Position numbers and translations under genes: made by a program. Of a stretch of DNA of 64,000 bases, positions 54,129-63,370 are shown piece by piece (position 1 is the first letter of the stretch; each line of letters starts with the position of its first letter). This DNA is from Acidovorax sp. NCPPB 4044 (GTDB lineage Bacteria > Pseudomonadota > Gammaproteobacteria > Burkholderiales > Burkholderiaceae_C): NCBI RefSeq assembly GCF_028069655.1, contig NZ_JAMCOS010000001.1, positions 464,001-528,000 of the forward strand. The letters are read 5' to 3'. Below the pieces are notes generated by a model. It did not search any database. It was not told the origin of the DNA and saw only the letters and a program-made list of their open reading frames with translations.

Positions 54129-54380
54129 CGCGCCTTGCCGGCAAGGTGCCGCCGGTGCGGGCTGGCGGCGCCTGAGATGCGTTCGCCGCGGTTCCGCCCC
54201 GGCACTGCAGGCCTGCGCCGATACCCCTGCCAGCACGCGCGCCCGCCGCCCTTCGTACCATCACGGGTCGGGCACGGGGCCGGACGCGGTACCACTGCGC
54301 CGCAGCCCTGCGCCTCTACCGTCATTTCTTCTCCCACACCACTTCGGGGCCGCAGGGCGCGGCCCGAAAGGACAAGCACT

Positions 54381-55211
54381 ATGGATCTCGGAATCTCCGG
54401 CAAATGGGCATTGGTTTGCGGCGCGAGCAAGGGGCTGGGCTACGGCTGCGCCGAAGCGCTCGTGCGCGAGGGCGTGAACGTGGTCATCAATGCGCGCAAC
54501 CCCGAAGACCTGCGGCTGGCCGCCGCGCGGCTGGCTTCGGCGGGCGCCGAGATCACGGCCGCCGCAGGCCAGAAGGGGCCGCCGCCGCAGGTGGTCGCCG
54601 TGGCGGCCGACATCACCACGCCCGAGGGGCGCGAGGCGGCGTTCTCGGCCCCGGGCGGGCCGGGCCGCGATTTCGACATCGTCGTCACCAATGCCGGCGG
54701 CCCGCCGCCCGGCGACTTCCGCGACTGGGACCGCGATGCCTGGATCCGCGCGGTGGATGCCAACATGCTCACGCCGATCGAGCTGATCAAGGCCACGGTG
54801 GACGGCATGGCGGCGCGCGGCTTCGGGCGCATCGTCAACATCACCTCCAGCGCGGTGAAGGCGCCCATCGACATCCTCGGCCTCTCGAACGGCGCGCGCA
54901 GCGGCCTCACGGGCTTCGTGGCCGGCGCCGCGCGCAGCGGCATCGCCGCGCAGGGCGTGACCATCAACAACCTGCTGCCCGGCAAGTTCGACACCGACCG
55001 GCTGGCCGGCAACATCCAGGCCGCGATGAAGAAGTCGGGCAAGAGCGAAGACGAAGTGCGCCGCGTCCAGCAGGCCGCGATCCCCGCCGGCCGCTACGGC
55101 ACGGCGCAGGAGTTCGGCGCGGTCTGTGCCTTCCTCTGCAGCGTGCAGGCCGGCTACATGACGGGGCAGAACGTGCTGACCGACGGCGGGGCCTACGCGG
55201 GAACGTTCTGA
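54381..55211 (+). CDS. short-chain dehydrogenase/reductase lacking the YxxxK motif
   Basis: 276 residues. Rossmann motif ALVCGASKGLGYG (TGxxxGxG-like with Cys for Thr), NAGGPPPG (the NNAG block) and the catalytic Ser in VNITSSAVKAP. At the position expected for the catalytic Tyr, 13 residues after that Ser, the sequence is LSNGARSGL, so Asn replaces Tyr and the Lys is missing. The C-terminal SDR loop GYMTGQNVLTDGGAYAG is normal. It belongs with the 3-oxoacyl-ACP reductase-like SDRs by overall similarity, but its catalysis must differ or be lost. Ribosome-binding AAAGGA precedes ATG 54381. Confidence 0.82.
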   Translation: MDLGISGKWALVCGASKGLGYGCAEALVREGVNVVINARNPEDLRLAAARLASAGAEITAAAGQKGPPPQVVAVAADITTPEGREAAFSAPGGPGRDFDIVVTNAGGPPPGDFRDWDRDAWIRAVDANMLTPIELIKATVDGMAARGFGRIVNITSSAVKAPIDILGLSNGARSGLTGFVAGAARSGIAAQGVTINNLLPGKFDTDRLAGNIQAAMKKSGKSEDEVRRVQQAAIPAGRYGTAQEFGAVCAFLCSVQAGYMTGQNVLTDGGAYAGTF

Positions 55212-55444
55212 TCCGGCGCATGCCGGCGCGGGCCCCTGCATGGCCAGCTGCGCACCGCCCCGCGCGGGTCGGCAGGCCGCCCTGCGGGTTCAACACTGTC
55301 CCGCCAGCCGAACCAGCAGCCGCGCCGGGGCGAGGCGGGTGGGGTGGAGAGACCCGCAGCCCCAACCCGCCGATGGGTCAGTGATTGGATGGTCGCCGCT
55401 AACTGCACGCCATGTCCCGTACCCCAGGAGAATCCCGAACCGAC

Positions 55445-56131
55445 ATGAAGCAGCAGACCACCGCCTCCCGGGCCCGCCGGCCCCAGCCCGACCTCGCCAC
55501 CAAAGTCCAGCCGGCCCAGCAGCGGGCCGCGAATACGTTCGAGCGGATCCTCGAAGCAGCCGCCCAGACGCTCGACGACGTAGGCATCGAACGGCTGTCG
55601 ACCAATCTGGTGTGCGAACGCGCCGGCCTCACTCCGCCGGCCCTGTACCGCTATTTCCCGAACAAGTACGCACTGCTGTCCGAACTGGGCCGGCGGCTCA
55701 TGCTGGCCCAGAACGAATGCGTGGGCCGCTGGATCGGCGCGGAGGTGGTCCTGCACGGCGAGCAGGCCCTGGCCAACGCGCTGGAAGGGCTGCTGCTGGA
55801 CACCTACGAAACCACGCGGCGCACGCCGGCCGGCGTCTGGATCATGCGTGCACTGCGCGCCGTGCCCGCCCTGCAGGAGGTGCGGCTGGCATCGCACGCC
55901 GAAGTCACCGAAGCGCAGACCCGGTTGCTCGCGGAGGTGCTGCCGGGGGTGGACCGTGCCGAGCTGCGGCTGGTCAGCCGCGTCGTGGTGGAGATGATCT
56001 ATGCCGCCGTCGAAATGCTGTTCGACGAAGCGATGGATGCGAAAGCGGTGGCGCGCATCGTGGCCGGCATGCTGGCCAGCCAGCTGGAACGCTCGATCCC
56101 TGCCGCGCCCCCCGGCAAGCCCGCCCGCTGA
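55445..56131 (+). CDS. TetR-family transcriptional regulator
   Basis: 228 residues from ATG 55445 (ATG 55412 is in frame and would add 11). N-terminal DNA-binding domain: RILEAAAQTLDDVGIERLSTNLVCERAGLTPPALYRYFPNKYALLSELG, a clear TetR helix-turn-helix with the YRYFPNK end. The helical C-terminal ligand domain is not similar to a characterised regulator. It is convergent with ureD and lies downstream of the SDR, which it may or may not control. Confidence 0.88.
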   Translation: MKQQTTASRARRPQPDLATKVQPAQQRAANTFERILEAAAQTLDDVGIERLSTNLVCERAGLTPPALYRYFPNKYALLSELGRRLMLAQNECVGRWIGAEVVLHGEQALANALEGLLLDTYETTRRTPAGVWIMRALRAVPALQEVRLASHAEVTEAQTRLLAEVLPGVDRAELRLVSRVVVEMIYAAVEMLFDEAMDAKAVARIVAGMLASQLERSIPAAPPGKPAR

Positions 56132-56146
56132 GGCGAGCGGCCGGCC

Positions 56147-56977
56147 TCACATCGCCCAGATCCGCGGCTGCCGCGGCGCCAGGCCCCAGAGGTGCTGGCG
56201 CCACGTGCCCCATACCTGCCGCAGCAGTTCCATCGCAGGCTCCACCACCGGGGCCAGCACGCGCACGGTGACCACCTGCGGGTGCGGGCTGGTCGCGCCG
56301 GCCGTGGGCCGCAGCGCATGTGCTTCGATCGCGGCGCGTGCCGCATCCAGGGCCGTTTCGCGACGTTCGCGCGACAGGGGCTCTCCCGCCACGAAGAAGA
56401 CCGATGCCATGCAGCGGTGCCCGGCGAGGCCGAGCCGGCCGTTCATCAGCACGGTGTCGGCAGCGTCGATGGTGCCGCGCTCCAGCCAGACGCCCGGCAC
56501 CTCGATGTGCTGTGTGAAGCGGCCGGCCGCGAAGGGCTGCCCGGAGTGCGGCAGGCCCAGAGCGGTCACGTCCCAGGCGATGCATTCGGCGCCGGGCGCA
56601 GGCGCGAGCGTGAGGCGGTTCTCGGCCTGGCAGGCGCTGTAGCACAGCGCTTCGAGCGGCAGCCATTCGAGGCGGCCGCCGGCCTCGACCACCGCGTCGG
56701 CGCGCTGCAGTGCGGGGGCACCAGTGGATCGGTAGAAGCGCGTGGCGCCCGGTGTGGTCACGAGGCCATGGGCCCCGGCACCGACGGTGGTGGCGATGTC
56801 CAGCGTGTCGCCCCCCACCAGGCCGCCCGGTGGATGCACGAGCACGTTGTGGCAGATGCCGTCGCCCTCGGGGTAGAGGCTCTGCAGGATGCGCAACGGC
56901 CCGTCGTGGTGGAAGCGGGCCACGGTGCGCGGGCCTTCCCGCCGGTAGTCCAGTTGCAGGCGGGCGTGCCAGGTCAT
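56147..56977 (-). CDS. ureD: urease accessory protein UreD, apparently orphan
   Basis: 276 residues, normal length. UreD motifs are visible: LRILQSLYPEGDGICHNVLVHPPGGLVGGDTLDI, HGLVTTPGATRFYRSTG and LEWLPLEALCYSACQAENRLTL. UreD (UreH) acts with UreF and UreG as a chaperone loading nickel into apo-urease. It is normally the first gene of ureDABCEFG, but here its 3' side meets a convergent tetR and its 5' side a gap and infA. No urease structural gene is in the window. Confidence 0.92.
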   Translation of the reverse strand: MTWHARLQLDYRREGPRTVARFHHDGPLRILQSLYPEGDGICHNVLVHPPGGLVGGDTLDIATTVGAGAHGLVTTPGATRFYRSTGAPALQRADAVVEAGGRLEWLPLEALCYSACQAENRLTLAPAPGAECIAWDVTALGLPHSGQPFAAGRFTQHIEVPGVWLERGTIDAADTVLMNGRLGLAGHRCMASVFFVAGEPLSRERRETALDAARAAIEAHALRPTAGATSPHPQVVTVRVLAPVVEPAMELLRQVWGTWRQHLWGLAPRQPRIWAM

Positions 56978-57126
56978 CGGATGGTGCTGCTATCGTTTCG
57001 TGAGCTAAACGCGCATGATATCCGCCGACATGGGGCTGTTCCGGGCCAGATCACGCTGGAGATCCGGCGCATGGCTTCGGTGGACGCCGCAGCCCCCGCA
57101 GGGGCACGCTGCGGCTGGATGGCCGC

Positions 57127-57150
57127 AAAAAAAGGCGCGGCCGGCCGGGC
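57127..57150 (-). terminator. likely intrinsic terminator of infA
   Basis: On the minus strand a G+C stem region built on the self-complementary GGCCGGCC is followed by seven T (57133-57127), about 60 bp after the infA stop. Confidence 0.4.
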
Positions 57151-57209
57151 GGGGTTCGGGGGCCGTGTGCGGCAAGCCCGGCGGCGGGGCCGGGCGTGCG
57201 GGCCGGCGG

Positions 57210-57473
57210 TCAGCGGGCGCCGGGGCGCGCAGGGGGGCGAGGACCGCCGCGGCCCTCGATGTGCCGGAACGTGAGCCGGCCCTTGTTGAGGTCGTACGGG
57301 GACAGTTCCAGGGACACACGGTCGCCGGCCAGCACGCGGATGCGGTGCTTGCGCATCTTGCCGCCCGCGTAGGCGATCAGCTGGTGGCCGTTGTCCAGGG
57401 TCACACGGAAGCGGGAGTCAGGCAGCACTTCATCCACTTTGCCTTGCATTTCGATCAGATCTTCTTTGGACAC
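57210..57473 (-). CDS. infA: translation initiation factor IF-1
   Basis: 87 residues from GTG 57473, with AAGGAG placed just upstream. S1-like OB fold: [63 protein letters not shown] (given here by its motifs; the core is [14 protein letters not shown] and SPYDLNKGR). IF-1 binds the ribosomal A site during initiation. The protein has a 15-residue Gly/Pro/Arg tail beyond the usual ~72 residues. It is monocistronic and not next to rpmJ, which suggests the second infA paralogue common in Burkholderiales. Confidence 0.93.
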   Translation of the reverse strand: MSKEDLIEMQGKVDEVLPDSRFRVTLDNGHQLIAYAGGKMRKHRIRVLAGDRVSLELSPYDLNKGRLTFRHIEGRGGPRPPARPGAR

Positions 57474-57526
57474 AGAACTCCTTCGGGGATAGGGAATCGG
57501 GACAGGTGAAAAATGGGTCTGCCGCG

Positions 57527-57742
57527 TCAGGCGGCAGCGCCGTTCAGCGCGATGTGGCGGCCCTGGTCGAGCGCGTAATGCGCGGCCAGTGCATGGCTGT
57601 CGAAACGCTGGATGAAGCGGAAGATGCGGTCGTGCATGCCTCTGCGGACGGATACGGATGCGGTGTAGTCGCCCGACTCGGTGCGCCGCGTAAGGGGCGT
57701 GACGAGGAAGGTGCCCACCGCCTGGGCGGATTGTGGGGTCAT
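57527..57742 (-). CDS. small conserved-looking hypothetical protein
   Basis: 71 residues from ATG 57742. Sequence [18 protein letters not shown], then [27 protein letters not shown] and [16 protein letters not shown]. No signal peptide or membrane helix. The basic [14 protein letters not shown] segment and orderly composition look protein-like, and I have a faint recollection of such genes next to infA. A longer open frame to 58195 is low-complexity and not supported. No family is recognised; function unknown. Confidence 0.5.
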   Translation of the reverse strand: MTPQSAQAVGTFLVTPLTRRTESGDYTASVSVRRGMHDRIFRFIQRFDSHALAAHYALDQGRHIALNGAAA

Positions 57743-58143
57743 GTCGAAAAACGGAATGGCGTGCGGCGCAGCGGGCGCGGTACGCGGAAACAGGACACCG
57801 CGGAAAATCCGGGCACGGCAGGATCGCCGGCAATGCGCGGATGCACGAGAGCGCAGTGACAACGCGGTCCGGGTGTCCGGGGCGGAGCGCGGTGGAAAAA
57901 GGGGACTTGCCGAAGGGGCGGCGGGCCGCGGAATACGGGGCCGGAGGCGGGGCGGACGCCGTGCGGCGGCGGGCGCTGCACGCTCTGAAGAGGCAAGCGT
58001 GTCCCCAGAACCGGCGGAGTGTAGCGCATTACCCATTTCCCGCACTGGGGTAATGGCCTTGTGGGAGGCACTGAAATGGCACGCGCGCAGAGCCCGAGAC
58101 CGTGCTAGCCTGCGGGTTGACTTCTCAACCGAAGGTACGTTGC
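57743..58143. promoter_or_regulatory. intergenic region with an 8-bp inverted repeat
   Basis: 401 bp with no supported gene. CATTACCC (58027-58034) and GGGTAATG (58048-58055) form a perfect 8-bp inverted repeat. TACACT on the minus strand (58023-58018) just beyond it could be a -10 for the small gene at 57527-57742. The arrangement suggests an operator but no regulator can be named. Confidence 0.35.
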
Positions 58144-58356
58144 ATGGCCACCGCGTCCACTCCCTCCGCCAGACAGGGCGAATTGCGCGAGGCATTGCCC
58201 CGCATCGAAAATCTGCTGCGCAGCAACCGGGCAGGCGAGATCGGCGAGGACGTGATCGACGAACTCGTCCGATGCGCCTGGATGGAGTGGAACGGCGGGG
58301 CCCTGCGCATGACCGCCACGGGCCAGAACATCTGCCGCCAGATGCAGACCCGCTGA
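58144..58356 (+). CDS. small hypothetical protein
   Basis: 70 residues from ATG 58144, with GAAGG 8 bp upstream. Sequence features: GELREALPRIENLLRSN (amphipathic helix), AGEIGEDVIDELVRCAWMEWN and GGALRMTATGQNICRQMQ. It appears to be a small helical cytosolic protein, perhaps a helix-turn-helix-like fold. Not recognised. It is convergent with the isomerase gene. Confidence 0.5.
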   Translation: MATASTPSARQGELREALPRIENLLRSNRAGEIGEDVIDELVRCAWMEWNGGALRMTATGQNICRQMQTR

Positions 58357-58378
58357 CGCCTCTGCGGCGCCCCCCGCT

Positions 58379-59191
58379 TCAGGCCGCGGTGTGGCGGCGC
58401 CAGGGAGCCATCCAGTCCAGCCCCGCGGTGGTGCCGCCCACAGCCATGCCGCGCGCGGGGCGGTATTCGCAGCCGATCCAGCCGGAGTACCCCAGGCGGT
58501 CGAGCAGGTCGAACAGATAAGGGTAGTGCACCTCGCCGACGTCGGGCTCATGGCGCTCCGGCACGCCGGCGATCTGCACGTGGGCGACGCGGCCCGTGGG
58601 CACATGCTGCCGCAGGCGCATGGCCAGGTCGCCTTCGGTGATCTGGCAGTGGTAGAGGTCCATCTGCACCTTGACGTTGGGGCGGCCGATGTCTTCCACC
58701 AGGGCATGCGCCTGGGCCTGCCGGTTCAGGAAGAAGCGTGGCATGTCGCGGTGGTTGATGGGCTCCAGCAACAGGTCGATGCCGTGCGGCGCAGCCTGGT
58801 CGGCGGCGCGGCGCAGATTGTCCAGGTAGGTGGCGCGCGCGGCCTCCGCATCCGCGCCGGCGGGCACGGTGCCGGCCATCACGTGGATGCGCTGGCATTC
58901 CAGCACCAGCGCATAGCCGATGGCCTGCGCGATCCCTTCATCGAACTCGGCCTCGCGGCCGGGCAGGCAGGCAAGGCCGCGCTCGCCCGCCTCCCAGTCG
59001 CCCGGCGGCGCATTGAACAGCACCTGCTGCAGGCCGTGCCGGCGCAGTGAGTCGGCAAGCCGGCCGGCGTCGTGCGCGTAGGGGAACAGGTATTCCACGC
59101 CGCTGAAACCATCGCGGGCGGCGGCGGCGAAGCGGTCCGGGAAATCCATCTCCGGGTAGAGCATGGACAGGTTGGCGGCAAAGCGGGGCAT
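58379..59191 (-). CDS. hydroxypyruvate isomerase / 2-oxo-tetronate isomerase-like protein
   Basis: 270 residues from ATG 59191. Xylose-isomerase-like TIM barrel: [61 protein letters not shown] and [15 protein letters not shown] carry the metal-binding Glu/Asp/His set typical of Hyi/OtnI. Members isomerise hydroxypyruvate to tartronate semialdehyde or act on 2-oxo-tetronates. The adjacent dehydrogenase is on the same strand. Which substrate is used cannot be told. Confidence 0.85.
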   Translation of the reverse strand: MPRFAANLSMLYPEMDFPDRFAAAARDGFSGVEYLFPYAHDAGRLADSLRRHGLQQVLFNAPPGDWEAGERGLACLPGREAEFDEGIAQAIGYALVLECQRIHVMAGTVPAGADAEAARATYLDNLRRAADQAAPHGIDLLLEPINHRDMPRFFLNRQAQAHALVEDIGRPNVKVQMDLYHCQITEGDLAMRLRQHVPTGRVAHVQIAGVPERHEPDVGEVHYPYLFDLLDRLGYSGWIGCEYRPARGMAVGGTTAGLDWMAPWRRHTAA

Positions 59192-59291
59192 GGCGGAGGC
59201 AGCGGTGTGGCAAAGCGGCGGCCATTGTGCCGCCCGCGCCGGCGCTGCCCGCCAGCGCCGGCCGCGCCGATGGGAAGGCAAAGGCAGGGCC

Positions 59292-60098
59292 TTACTGCTC
59301 GGTGTAGTGGTAGGTGAGGCCGCCGTCCACGAAATGCGTGCCGCCCGTGATGTAGCGCGCATCGTCGCCCGCCAGGAAGGCGACGAGGCCGGCCACGTCC
59401 TCGGGTTGCCCCATGCGCCCGAGCGGGATCTGCGCCGTGAGCGCGCGCAGCTGCTCCGGGTTGTCCAGCAGTTGGGCATTGATGGGCGTGGCGATCGCGC
59501 CCGGCGCGACGTTGTTGATGCGGATGCCCAGCGGCGCCAGTTCGCTGGCCAGGTTGCGCGCGAGCATGCGCAACGCGCCCTTGCTCGCGCAGTACGACGC
59601 GAAATGCGGGAACGCGATCTCTTCGTGCACCGAGCTGATGTTGACGATGGCGCCGCGGGCCGCGCCTTCCTTGCCGCCGTGCTGGCCCTGCTGGCTGCGA
59701 AGGTGCCGCACGAAGGCCTGCGTGGCGAAGAACAGGCCCTTCACGTTGGTGTCCATGACGAGGTCGTAGTCCTCTTCGGTCACCTCCCAGAAATCAGCGC
59801 GGCGCTCCACGCCGGCGTTGTTCACGAGGATGTCGAGCCCGCCGAGCGCCTGCGCGGCTTCGTCCACGAGGCGCGCGGCCTCGGCGGCGCCGCCGCTGAT
59901 GTCCGCGGCGACATACGCCACGCGGCGGCCCAGCGACCCGATGCGCCGCGCGACGTCGTCCGGCGCGCCGCCGGGCTTGCGGCCATTGAGCACGACATCC
60001 GCACCGTCCTGCGCGAGGCGCAGCGCGATGGCCGCGCCGATGCCCTGCGTGCTTCCGGTGACCAGGGCCTTGCGGCCGGCGAGGCTTCCATGCGCCAT
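59292..60098 (-). CDS. SDR family oxidoreductase, glucose 1-dehydrogenase-like
   Basis: 268 residues with all classical SDR elements: [12 protein letters not shown] cofactor loop, NNAG in [10 protein letters not shown], catalytic Ser in VNISSVHEE and YCASK (YxxxK). The C-terminal [18 protein letters not shown] resembles glucose 1-dehydrogenase-type SDRs. ATG 60098 is preceded by AAAGGAAA. It lies between the isomerase and the ABC importer genes on the same strand, suggesting a shared catabolic unit. Confidence 0.87.
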   Translation of the reverse strand: MAHGSLAGRKALVTGSTQGIGAAIALRLAQDGADVVLNGRKPGGAPDDVARRIGSLGRRVAYVAADISGGAAEAARLVDEAAQALGGLDILVNNAGVERRADFWEVTEEDYDLVMDTNVKGLFFATQAFVRHLRSQQGQHGGKEGAARGAIVNISSVHEEIAFPHFASYCASKGALRMLARNLASELAPLGIRINNVAPGAIATPINAQLLDNPEQLRALTAQIPLGRMGQPEDVAGLVAFLAGDDARYITGGTHFVDGGLTYHYTEQ

Positions 60099-60287
60099 GG
60101 GTTTTTTCCTTTACTGAAGAGAGCCGAGAAACGGCTTTTCACTGTAGAGACAGGCCGGCCTGTGCCGCGTAGGCCGCTGCCCATAGCAGGCCCTGGAAAC
60201 CTCGCCATGCATGCAAGCGGCTCGGCAAGCAATCGATCGCGCAGGTGCGTCGGCGCCCGGCGCATGGAGCGCTGCCTGGTGCCGCCT

Positions 60288-61073
60288 TCACCCGCCCTGG
60301 GAGCCGCGCCGCGCCCAGCCGGTGGTGTGCTTTTCCAGCACGCTGAACAGCTCGTACATCGCCATGGCCATGGCGCCCACCACCATGAGGCCCGCGAACG
60401 CGAGGCCCATCTGCATGGAGGAGCCCGCGGAGATGAGCAGGTAGCCGATGCCTTCGTTGGCGGCGGTCATCTCGCTCACGGTGGTGCCCACGAACGCGAG
60501 CGTGATGGCCACCTTGAGCGAGCCGTAGAAGTACGGCAGCGACCGCGGCAGGCCGACCTTGGTGAGCACGTCCCAGCGGCGCGCGCCCAGCACGCGCAGC
60601 ACGTCCTCCAGCTCGGGCTCCAGCGTGGCGAGGCCGGTGGCGATGTTCACCATGATCGGGAAGAAGCTGATGAGGAAGGCCGTCAGGATGGCCGGCCCCG
60701 CGCCGATGCCGAACCACACCACGAGGATGGGCACGAAGGCCGCCTTGGGCAGGGCGTTGAAGGCGGTCATGAGCGGGTAGACGGCCGCGTAGGCGAGCCG
60801 CGAGGAGCCGATCACGAAGCCCAGCAGCACGCCCACCACGATGGCGATGCCGAAGCCCGCCATCGTCACCCAGAAGGTGCGCCAGGCGTGGGCCGCGATG
60901 ATCCATTTGAATTCGACGAACTGGCTCCAGATGGCCCAGGGGCTCGGGAAGATGAATTCCGAGACGCCGAAGCCCGAACAGACCAGCTGCCAGAGCACGA
61001 TCACGGCGAAGAGCAGCAGCCAGGGCGACCAGCGCTCCACGCGCCGGCGGTGTGGTGCGGAGGACGTCGTCAT
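60288..61073 (-). CDS. ABC transporter permease (SsuC/TauC/ThiX-type)
   Basis: 261 residues from ATG 61073, six helices. The cytosolic EAA loop is present as ATLEPELEDVLRVLGARRWDVLTKVGLPRSLPYFYGSLKVAITLAF, matching taurine/nitrate/THI5-type importers. Its start overlaps the ATPase stop as ATGA. Together with the ATPase and the substrate-binding protein it forms a complete uptake system. A 189-bp gap separates it from the dehydrogenase gene. Confidence 0.9.
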   Translation of the reverse strand: MTTSSAPHRRRVERWSPWLLLFAVIVLWQLVCSGFGVSEFIFPSPWAIWSQFVEFKWIIAAHAWRTFWVTMAGFGIAIVVGVLLGFVIGSSRLAYAAVYPLMTAFNALPKAAFVPILVVWFGIGAGPAILTAFLISFFPIMVNIATGLATLEPELEDVLRVLGARRWDVLTKVGLPRSLPYFYGSLKVAITLAFVGTTVSEMTAANEGIGYLLISAGSSMQMGLAFAGLMVVGAMAMAMYELFSVLEKHTTGWARRGSQGG

Positions 61074-61897
61074 TGCGCGATCTCCCCGCCGGCCTTGCGC
61101 AGGGCGCCGATGTGGCCCCGCAGCTCCAGCACGACGTCGGTGAATTCCTTGGTGTAGGTGATCTCCAGTTCGCGCGGGCGCGGCAGTTCGATCTCGCGGC
61201 GCACGACGAAGCGGCCGGGGCTCCTGCTCATCACGTACACCGTGTCGGCGAGGAACACGCTCTCGCGCAGGTCGTGCGTGACGAGGATCACGTTGAACCG
61301 CTGCTCGGCCTGCAGGTCGCGCAGGATGCACCAGAGCTCCTCGCGCGTGAACGCGTCGAGCGCGCCGAAGGGCTCGTCCAGCAGCAGCATCTGCGGTTCG
61401 TGGATGAGGGCGCGGCAGATGCTCGCGCGCTGCTGCATGCCGCCCGAGAGCTGCCAGGGGTACTGGTCCTCGTAGCCGGCGAGGCCCACTTTCTGCAGCA
61501 GGGCGCGGGCGCGGGCCTCGTATTCCTTGCGGCGCGCCTTGAACTGCGAGCGGTGGGGCTCCACGATCTCCAGCGGCAGCAGCACGTTGTCGACCGTGGT
61601 GCGCCAGGGCAGCAGCGAGGGCGCCTGGAAGGCCATGCCCGAGATCTTGAGCGGGCCGGTCACCGGTTCGCCGGCGATGCGGATCTTGCCCATGGAGGGC
61701 ATGCGCAGGCCGGTGGCCAGCTTCATGAAGGTGGATTTCCCGCAGCCCGAGGGGCCCACGATGGCGATGAACTCGCCGCGCCCCACCTGCAGGTCGATGG
61801 CTTCCACCGCGAAATGGTTGGCGCTCAGCAACTCGTCGTTGTAGGCGAGCCAGACATCGCGGAAGTCCACGAAAGGGGGGGCGGGGGTGGGCTGCAT
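61070..61897 (-). CDS. ABC transporter ATP-binding protein
   Basis: 275 residues. Walker A GPSGCGKST at 48-56, Q-loop in FQAPSLLPW, signature LSGGMQQR, Walker B MLLLDEPFGALD and H-loop VTHDL. Subfamily matches the SsuB/TauB-type ATPases that power uptake of small sulfonates, thiamine precursors or similar. The stop overlaps the permease start (ATGA). A dispersed repeat copy separates it from the substrate-binding protein gene upstream. Confidence 0.93.
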   Translation of the reverse strand: MQPTPAPPFVDFRDVWLAYNDELLSANHFAVEAIDLQVGRGEFIAIVGPSGCGKSTFMKLATGLRMPSMGKIRIAGEPVTGPLKISGMAFQAPSLLPWRTTVDNVLLPLEIVEPHRSQFKARRKEYEARARALLQKVGLAGYEDQYPWQLSGGMQQRASICRALIHEPQMLLLDEPFGALDAFTREELWCILRDLQAEQRFNVILVTHDLRESVFLADTVYVMSRSPGRFVVRREIELPRPRELEITYTKEFTDVVLELRGHIGALRKAGGEIAQ

Positions 61898-61920
61898 GGG
61901 GATGCGATCCTTTCAGCATC

Positions 61921-61978
61921 AAATAGGCTTCATGCCGTCGGATTCATTCAATAGTTTGCTATTAAAAACATAGCAAAC
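61921..61978 (+). repeat. dispersed intergenic repeat, copy F
   Basis: AAATAGGCTTCATGCCG, GATTCATTCAATA, then a perfect 9-bp inverted repeat GTTTGCTAT (61954-61962) / ATAGCAAAC (61970-61978). It lies between the ATPase and substrate-binding protein genes of one ABC importer. Confidence 0.85.
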
Positions 61979-62061
61979 GCCGTCGCGGTGGAGGGGCCGC
62001 GGGGTGGCGCCGGGACGCCGTGCGAACGCCGGGCGAGCGGTGCGCCGCGCCCCGGGGAGCG

Positions 62062-63093
62062 CTACTTCTTCGGCAGGATGGCCAGCTCGGCCCCGGACGG
62101 CAGGAAGCTGCCGTTCCAGACGGTGGCCGGGTCCACGCGCGTCTTGGTGGCGTAGGCGTCGGAGACCTGGGAGGCCATGAGCGCGAGGCGCTGGGGCCGG
62201 ACCTGGCCGAAGCCTTCGGTGCGCGCGTCGGGGCTGTTGACGACGGTGTCGATGGCGAGCTGCAGGCGCCGCGTCTCGAGCTGCGTGTTCACGATGCCGT
62301 CGCGCTCCTTCACCGAGGCGATGGCGGCGGCCGGGTTGGCGATCACCTCCTTCGCGCCGCGGGTGAAGGCCTTCAGGAAGGCACGCACGGCCTCGGGGTT
62401 CTCCCTGAGCAGCCGCGGGCTCGCGATGATCGCATTGCCGTAGAGCTTCACGCCGTGGTCGGCGTAGGGCATGACCACCACATCGCTCGCCTTGGCGCCG
62501 CGCGCCTCCAGGTTCAGCAGCGAGGTGAAGGTGAAGCCAGTGATCGCGTCCACGTCGCCGCGCACCAGCATGGTCTCGCGCAGCGGCGGGTCCATGGCGG
62601 TCCACTGCACGCCCGCGATCTGGTTCGCCTTGGCGAAGATCGGAAAGGCCCGCCGGCCGGCGTCGAAGACGGGGGCGCCGAGCTTCCTGCCGCTCAGGTC
62701 GGCAGGCTTGGCGATGCCGCTCTTCTTGAGCGCCATGACCGAGGCGGGCGTGTTGTTGTAGACCATCATCACCGCGACGGGCTTGTTCTGCGCGTCGGGG
62801 TTGTTGGCGTGGAATTCCATCAGCGCCGCGAGGTCGGCGAAGCCCATGTCGTACGAGCCCGAGGCCACGCGCTGCACGGCGCCGCCCGATCCGTTGCCCG
62901 CATCCACCGCCACGGCGAGGCCCGCCTCCTTGAAATAGCCCTTGGACGTGGGCAGCAGGAAGAAGGCGGCCGGCCCTTCGAAGCGCCAGTCGAGCTGGAA
63001 CTTGATGGGCGTGAGGGTCTGGGCATGCGCCATGGTGAACGCGCTGGCGGCGGCAAGGGCCGCAGCGGCTTTCAGAAGGGAACGTTTGTGCAT
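62062..63093 (-). CDS. ABC transporter substrate-binding protein (NMT1/THI5-like)
   Basis: 343 residues. Sec signal peptide (KRSLLKAAAALAAASAFTMAHA) for periplasmic export. The mature protein starts with IKFQLDWRFEGPAAFFLLPTSKGYFKEAGL, characteristic of the NMT1/THI5-like family, followed by VASGSYDMGFADLAALMEF and KLGAPVFDAGRRAFPIF. The family binds pyrimidine precursors of thiamine, riboflavin-like or other small ligands; no ligand is predicted here. The 164 bp to the ATPase gene contain repeat copy F. Confidence 0.9.
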   Translation of the reverse strand: MHKRSLLKAAAALAAASAFTMAHAQTLTPIKFQLDWRFEGPAAFFLLPTSKGYFKEAGLAVAVDAGNGSGGAVQRVASGSYDMGFADLAALMEFHANNPDAQNKPVAVMMVYNNTPASVMALKKSGIAKPADLSGRKLGAPVFDAGRRAFPIFAKANQIAGVQWTAMDPPLRETMLVRGDVDAITGFTFTSLLNLEARGAKASDVVVMPYADHGVKLYGNAIIASPRLLRENPEAVRAFLKAFTRGAKEVIANPAAAIASVKERDGIVNTQLETRRLQLAIDTVVNSPDARTEGFGQVRPQRLALMASQVSDAYATKTRVDPATVWNGSFLPSGAELAILPKK

Positions 63094-63345
63094 GGGGCTC
63101 CGGTCGTGGGGAGGGGGCGCAAAGAGCGTGAAGGCGCTCGGCTTGCCGAGGGGTATGCCAGAGCGTCAGCAAAAACGATGCCTGCTTTGTATACGGTTCT
63201 GGCGGCTTCGAAGCCATTGTTCCCCACCTTGGTGCGCTGGGTGGCGGGGATTTCCCGGCGCGGTGCGCCCGCGCATGAGGTTTGGAGTGCCTAGCCGCTT
63301 ATGTGTTTTCCGTCTATCGAAATACGGATTTCCTCCGGATGGGTG

Positions 63346-63370
63346 TTCGCTTCCCGGGAGGGGGCTTCGC
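63346..63370 (+). promoter_or_regulatory. perfect plant-inducible promoter (PIP) box
   Basis: TTCGC (63346-63350), exactly 15 bp, TTCGC (63366-63370), matching the TTCGB-N15-TTCGB site used by HrpX/HrpB-type activators of type III secretion genes. A YANNNT-type -10 (CACGAT, 63402-63407) begins 31 bases after it, within the usual 30-32 bp spacing. It lies upstream of the candidate effector gene. Confidence 0.75.
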
